Shown in pieces: positions 60,514-64,000 of a stretch of DNA of 64,000 nt. A program made the position numbers and the translations under genes. The stretch is from DASQZT01 sp963728965 (GTDB lineage: Bacteria; Acidobacteriota; Terriglobia; Bryobacterales; Bryobacteraceae). The DNA lies in NCBI GenBank assembly GCA_963728965.1, contig CAVSMH010000012.1, positions 124,001 through 188,000 on the forward strand, given 5' to 3'. Numbering within the stretch: position 1 is the stretch's first letter; each line of letters begins with the position of its first letter. The notes below the pieces were generated by a model that saw only the letters and a list, made by a program, of their open reading frames with translations, ran no database searches and was not told the origin of the DNA.

Positions 60514-62670
60514 CTACCGCACCGCGGCCCCGGCCGTTTTGGCCAGCCGCATGGCATTCTCCATCAACTGGAGGCCGTGATCACCCTCCGACGTGAGGAT
60601 CGACTCGGGATGGAACTGCACCGCCTCGATCGGCATTTCCCGGTGCCGCACGCCCATGATCACGCCATCGAGCGACTCCGCGGTCACCTCCAGGCACGCT
60701 GGAAAAGTCTCCCGCGCCGCGAACAGCGAGTGATACCGGCCCACCTGAAACTCCTCCGGCATCCCCGCGAAAATGCCGATGCCGCGATGGCGCACGGTGG
60801 AAGGTTTGCCGTGCATGGGGTAGTCCAGCACGCCCAACTGGCCGCCGAACGCTTCCACAATGCCCTGCAATCCCAGGCAGACTCCGAACACCGGAACGCC
60901 CAGCCGCACCGCCGTTTTCACCACTTCCGGCACGCCGAAATCTCGCGGGCGGCCCGGTCCGGGCGAGATCAGGATCATGCCGGGCGCCACCTGCGAGATC
61001 AGCTCCGGCGGAAATCCGGCGCGATAGGTCACCACTTCCGCGCCGGTCTGGCGCGCGTAGTTGGCCAGGGTGTGGATGAAGCAGTCGTCATTGTCCACCA
61101 GCAACAACTTCACGCCCGCACCCGCCGATTCCCGCACCACGGCCGCCTTCGGCCGCGCCGCCTCTCCCGCGCCAATCGTGCGGAAAAACCCGGTGGCCTT
61201 CAGCCGCGTCTCGCGCTCCTCCATGGCGGGAATGGAATCGTAAAGCAGCGTCGCACCCACCGGATACGAGGCCACCCCGTCGCGCAGATACGTGGTGCGG
61301 ATCAGGATCCCGGTATTGATATCGCCGTTCAGCGTGATCATACCGACCGCGCCCCCGTACCACCCGCGAGCGTTTTTCTCCAGGGCCTCCACCGTGTACG
61401 CCGCCGCCTTTTTGGGCGCCCCGATCACGGTCACCGCCCACATGTGGCTCAGGAATGCGTCGAGCGAATCGAAGCCCTCCTGGAGCGTTCCCTCCACGTG
61501 GTCCACGGTATGGAAGACGCCCGCGTACGACTCGATCAACCTTCGCCCGATCACCCTCACGCTGCCCGGTTCGCAGACACGCGACTTGTCGTTGCGGTCC
61601 ACGTCCGTGCACATGGTCAGCTCCGATTCTTCCTTGGTGGACTTCAGCAGTTCGCGGATATTGTCCGCGTCGCGCAGCGGGTCGCCGGTCCGTTGTGCGG
61701 TGCCCGAAATCGGGCAGGTCTCCACGCGGCGCCCTTCCACCCGCACGAACATCTCGGGCGACGCCCCCACCAGTTGCTCTTCGCCGAACTGCAGAAGAAA
61801 CTCGTACGGGCTCGGACTGGCGCGCTGCACCTTTTCGAACAGGTCCGACGCCCGGCCCGCGTACGGCGCGCTGAACGTCTGGCGCAGCACCACTTCATAA
61901 TAGTCGCCGCGGCGCATGCCTTCGCGGACGGTCTCCACGTTGGCCATGTACTCTTCGGGCGTGTGGTCGGAGACGATCGGGCCCGGCTCCACGGCGCGCG
62001 CCGGCGCAATCTCTTCCGCTTCCCGCCCGAGCCCGCGGGTGGAAACCGCGCCGGCCGCAAAATCGTAGCGGAAGCGTTCGATCACTTCCCGCTTCCGGTC
62101 CATGAACCAGATCTCGTCGCACAGGAACAGGTGCAGGTCTTTGTGACCCTGGCGCGGCAGACTCCGGGCAATGGGCTCGAACTGGAACAGCAAGTCGTAG
62201 CCGAAGGCGCCCACCAGGCCCAGGCGCGATTCCTCTTCGCCGCGGAACTCCTCGATCAGCGCCCGGAGGATGGAAAATGCCGAAGGCTGTTTGCTGCGCT
62301 CTTCCTCCGGAAAAAGCTCGGCCAGGGGCCTCAGGCGTCCGCCGAGGCGGCCCTCTTCCAGGCGAAGCTCCTCCAAATGCGGATGCCCCTCCAGCACCGG
62401 GTACAACAACTCGGCGATCTTCTGCCCGCGCGCGTTCAGCGGGCGGATCTCGATCCGTCGATCGTAGGAGACAATTTCGATCGGTGGCGCGGTAGCCGCG
62501 ATATCCCAGCGCGAATACCTGCCGGGATACTCGTATCCCGAGGAGAGATAAATGCCGCGTTGACGGTCCAGCTTGTGTAACAGATGTTGCAGTCCTCTGC
62601 GGTACGACGCCTTCGAAACCGTGCGTGTAACGTCAATGCCGTGCGGGGTCCGGTAGTGGTATTCGCCCAT
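60514..62670 (-). CDS. Fused anthranilate synthase TrpE-TrpG
   Basis: A 718-aa fusion of component I (about 1-505) and glutamine amidotransferase component II (about 520-718). Component I shows YLSSGYEYPGRYSRWD, CPISGTAQRTGDPL, SELTMCTDVDRNDKSRV and TVIGAPKKAAAYTVE. Component II has VDNDDCFIHTLANY, the catalytic Cys in GVCLGLQGIVEAFGG, and His/Glu in EAVQFHPES. It matches the rhizobial TrpE(G) type. It makes anthranilate for Trp. It is the third gene of a run with an SDR, a hydrolase and GH32, and lacks other trp genes nearby. Confidence 0.9.
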   Translation of the reverse strand: MGEYHYRTPHGIDVTRTVSKASYRRGLQHLLHKLDRQRGIYLSSGYEYPGRYSRWDIAATAPPIEIVSYDRRIEIRPLNARGQKIAELLYPVLEGHPHLEELRLEEGRLGGRLRPLAELFPEEERSKQPSAFSILRALIEEFRGEEESRLGLVGAFGYDLLFQFEPIARSLPRQGHKDLHLFLCDEIWFMDRKREVIERFRYDFAAGAVSTRGLGREAEEIAPARAVEPGPIVSDHTPEEYMANVETVREGMRRGDYYEVVLRQTFSAPYAGRASDLFEKVQRASPSPYEFLLQFGEEQLVGASPEMFVRVEGRRVETCPISGTAQRTGDPLRDADNIRELLKSTKEESELTMCTDVDRNDKSRVCEPGSVRVIGRRLIESYAGVFHTVDHVEGTLQEGFDSLDAFLSHMWAVTVIGAPKKAAAYTVEALEKNARGWYGGAVGMITLNGDINTGILIRTTYLRDGVASYPVGATLLYDSIPAMEERETRLKATGFFRTIGAGEAARPKAAVVRESAGAGVKLLLVDNDDCFIHTLANYARQTGAEVVTYRAGFPPELISQVAPGMILISPGPGRPRDFGVPEVVKTAVRLGVPVFGVCLGLQGIVEAFGGQLGVLDYPMHGKPSTVRHRGIGIFAGMPEEFQVGRYHSLFAARETFPACLEVTAESLDGVIMGVRHREMPIEAVQFHPESILTSEGDHGLQLMENAMRLAKTAGAAVR

Positions 62671-62678
62671 AAGCCATG

Positions 62679-63305
62679 CTACAGCAGCGCTCGCAGCCGG
62701 GTCAAAATCCCGGTCGCCAGGTCGGCCGCGCGTTTCAGGTCGTGGCCCGCGCCTTCCACGGGCAGCACATCCGTACGCGCGGGGATCAACGCCGCGGCCT
62801 CGCGAATTTCCTGTACCGATCCAAAGCCATCCCTGGTGCCGTGTACGAACAATGCCGGAGTGCGCAATGCCGCGAAATGCGCCGTGCGCATCTGCTCGGG
62901 CCGCTTCGGCGGGTGGAGCGGATACGAGAGCAGCAGCAGGGCATGGGCGAGCCCCGGCCGCTCGGCGGCAATCATCGACGACTGGCGGCCGCCATACGAA
63001 TGCCCCCCCGCAATCACCGGGCAGTTCGCCGTCCTGCGCAACGCTTCGAGCGTGGCAGCGATGCCCTCGCGGTCCCGGCCTGCCACCGCCGGTACCGGGG
63101 GACCCTTGCGGCCCTCCCGCCGGAATGCCAGGTCGTAACGCAGCACCAGGCACCCGTTCTCCGCGAATCCCTCGGCGAGCCGCACCAGCAGGGGAGCGTT
63201 CGCGTTCGAGCCGGCGCCGTGGGTCAGGGCGATGGCGAGCGTGCTTTCGCCCTCGGGCTCATGCAGGATGCCGCGCACTCCATCCGCGTGGAATTCCCTC
63301 TCCAT
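62679..63305 (-). CDS. Small alpha/beta hydrolase (KANL3/Tex30-like)
   Basis: A 208-aa serine hydrolase. The nucleophile elbow is GGHSYGGR, the acidic residue is in HGTRDGFG, and the His is in EGAGHDLK. The N-terminal THGAGSNANAPL is the oxyanion-hole segment. The family includes dienelactone-hydrolase-like esterases. It is 4 bp downstream of the SDR and 8 bp upstream of TrpEG. Substrate is unknown. Confidence 0.85.
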   Translation of the reverse strand: MEREFHADGVRGILHEPEGESTLAIALTHGAGSNANAPLLVRLAEGFAENGCLVLRYDLAFRREGRKGPPVPAVAGRDREGIAATLEALRRTANCPVIAGGHSYGGRQSSMIAAERPGLAHALLLLSYPLHPPKRPEQMRTAHFAALRTPALFVHGTRDGFGSVQEIREAAALIPARTDVLPVEGAGHDLKRAADLATGILTRLRALL

Positions 63306-63309
63306 GGCT

Positions 63310-64000
63310 CTACGTCGTCGAATTCAGCCGCCGGGTCATGGCCGCCAGGAGGGCTCGGGGCGCCAGCCGGGCGCTCCAGATCATGCCCCGGTTGCGCGCA
63401 CCGGCGATGCGCTCCGCCTTTCCGGCCATCATCGCCCGATAGCCTTCGCGAGCCACTTCCGCCGCACTCATGGTCGGCCCGCGGAACAGGCCGCTCTTCG
63501 AGATCCCGGCCACGCGGTCGAATTCGGTTCGCGTGGGACCGGGACACACTACGGTTACCGTCACCCCGGTACCTTTCACCTCATTCGCCAGCGCCTCGGA
63601 AAACGACAGGACGAACGCTTTGGTGGCGTAGTAGACCGCCATAAAAGGTCCGGGGACGAACCCGGCGGTCGATCCCACGTTCAGAATCCGGCCCTGCCGG
63701 CGCCGGATCATCTCGGGCAAATAGAGCTTGGTCAGGTGCGCGAGCGCAGTCACGTTCACCTGGATCATGCGCGCTTCGGCGCTCCAGTCCGTCTGCGCGT
63801 AGGGCCCTTGCACGCCGAATCCCGCGTTATTGATTAGAATGTCGATATCGGTGCCGCGGGTTTCTGCGAAGATCGCTGGCGGCGCGCCCGGATCGGCCAG
63901 GTCCGCCGACAACACTCGCGCGGCAATCCCGTGGGCCCGTGCCAAACGGGCGGCAAGCTCTTCCAGCCGGGCGGTGCCGCGCGCCAGGAGAATCAGGTCA
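63310..64000 (-). CDS. Short-chain dehydrogenase (5' truncated)
   Basis: The last 230 residues of an SDR; the N-terminal nucleotide-binding motif is outside the window. NNAG is in ILINNAGFGVQG, the Ser is in NVGSTAGF and YxxxK is in YYATKAF. The C-terminal PGPTRTEFDRVAG is typical of the classical type. It is first in the leftward run of hydrolase, TrpEG and GH32. Function is not evident. Confidence 0.88.
   Translation of the reverse strand, partial: DLILLARGTARLEELAARLARAHGIAARVLSADLADPGAPPAIFAETRGTDIDILINNAGFGVQGPYAQTDWSAEARMIQVNVTALAHLTKLYLPEMIRRRQGRILNVGSTAGFVPGPFMAVYYATKAFVLSFSEALANEVKGTGVTVTVVCPGPTRTEFDRVAGISKSGLFRGPTMSAAEVAREGYRAMMAGKAERIAGARNRGMIWSARLAPRALLAAMTRRLNSTT

Noticed and set aside
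1..64000. tRNA, rRNA, CRISPR array, insertion sequence or prophage
   Set aside because: No T-loop-type consensus, regularly spaced repeats, transposase, integrase or phage protein was seen on reading either strand; a covariance-model scan would be needed to exclude a tRNA fully.

Overview
This 64 kb window is GC-rich and almost fully coding. The gene content points to a free-living acidobacterium of the Solibacter/Bryobacter type; that is an inference from gene families, since no rRNA or other marker gene is present. Supporting features are many secreted or Tat-exported sugar enzymes, Gfo/Idh/MocA oxidoreductases with Gly/Ala/Pro-rich inserts, a DUF1080 protein, a DUF4159 protein, a BACON-domain protein, a large PEGA-containing Ser/Thr kinase and frequent GTG/TTG starts. 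I see no rRNA, tRNA, CRISPR array, transposase, phage or plasmid gene. The window looks like ordinary chromosome with a few decayed gene fragments between intact genes.

Layout. 1-7 kb: the 3' end of glnD, a secreted glycine-zipper protein, and a leftward run of small envelope and zinc-ribbon membrane proteins (FtsB-like, RDD, DUF2752, DUF4870-like) followed by a POTRA/HEAT protein, a TIM-barrel isomerase and DUF4159. 6.8-10.2 kb: rightward cutA, a HAD phosphatase and a hybrid sensor kinase that has lost its phosphoacceptor residues. 10.2-17.6 kb: leftward secreted protein, DUF1634/TauE pair, Xaa-Pro aminopeptidase and a 698-aa protein of unknown family. 17.6-26 kb: rightward cupin, atypical SDR, bifunctional FtcD for histidine breakdown, Tat-exported GH116 glycosidase, CobW-type GTPase and a BACON protein. 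26-29.5 kb: leftward sugar MFS permease, ROK kinase and aminotransferase. 29.6-31.5 kb: motAB behind a sigma-28-type promoter. 31.5-36.7 kb: leftward rpiB-deoC-GAF/SpoIIE phosphatase-argS, tightly overlapping. 36.8-48.1 kb: NicO metal exporter, ABC-2 exporter, mscL, aminotransferase, sugar isomerase, NmrA protein, M64 peptidase, phytoene-desaturase-like oxidoreductase and aldo/keto reductase. 48.3-58.5 kb: beta-barrel protein, 1169-aa Ser/Thr kinase, and two Gfo/Idh proteins with DUF1080. 58.6-64 kb: a small secreted beta protein, then a leftward SDR, hydrolase, fused TrpE-TrpG and GH32 fructanase.

Points most worth a second look. First, three divergent gene pairs (17.6, 42.5 and 47.2 kb) are separated by only 13-25 bp, and each gap carries overlapping, nearly symmetric -10 boxes placed 7-10 nt from both start codons; these look like bidirectional leaderless promoters. 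Second, DeoC and RpiB carry N-terminal extensions like those of microcompartment cargo enzymes, although no shell gene is nearby, and RpiB has Asp in place of the catalytic Cys. Third, the hybrid kinase has His-to-Asn and Asp-to-Ser changes at both phosphorylation sites. Fourth, motAB has a near-perfect FliA promoter. Fifth, the Gfo/Idh and DUF1080 genes may form a 3-keto-sugar pathway.
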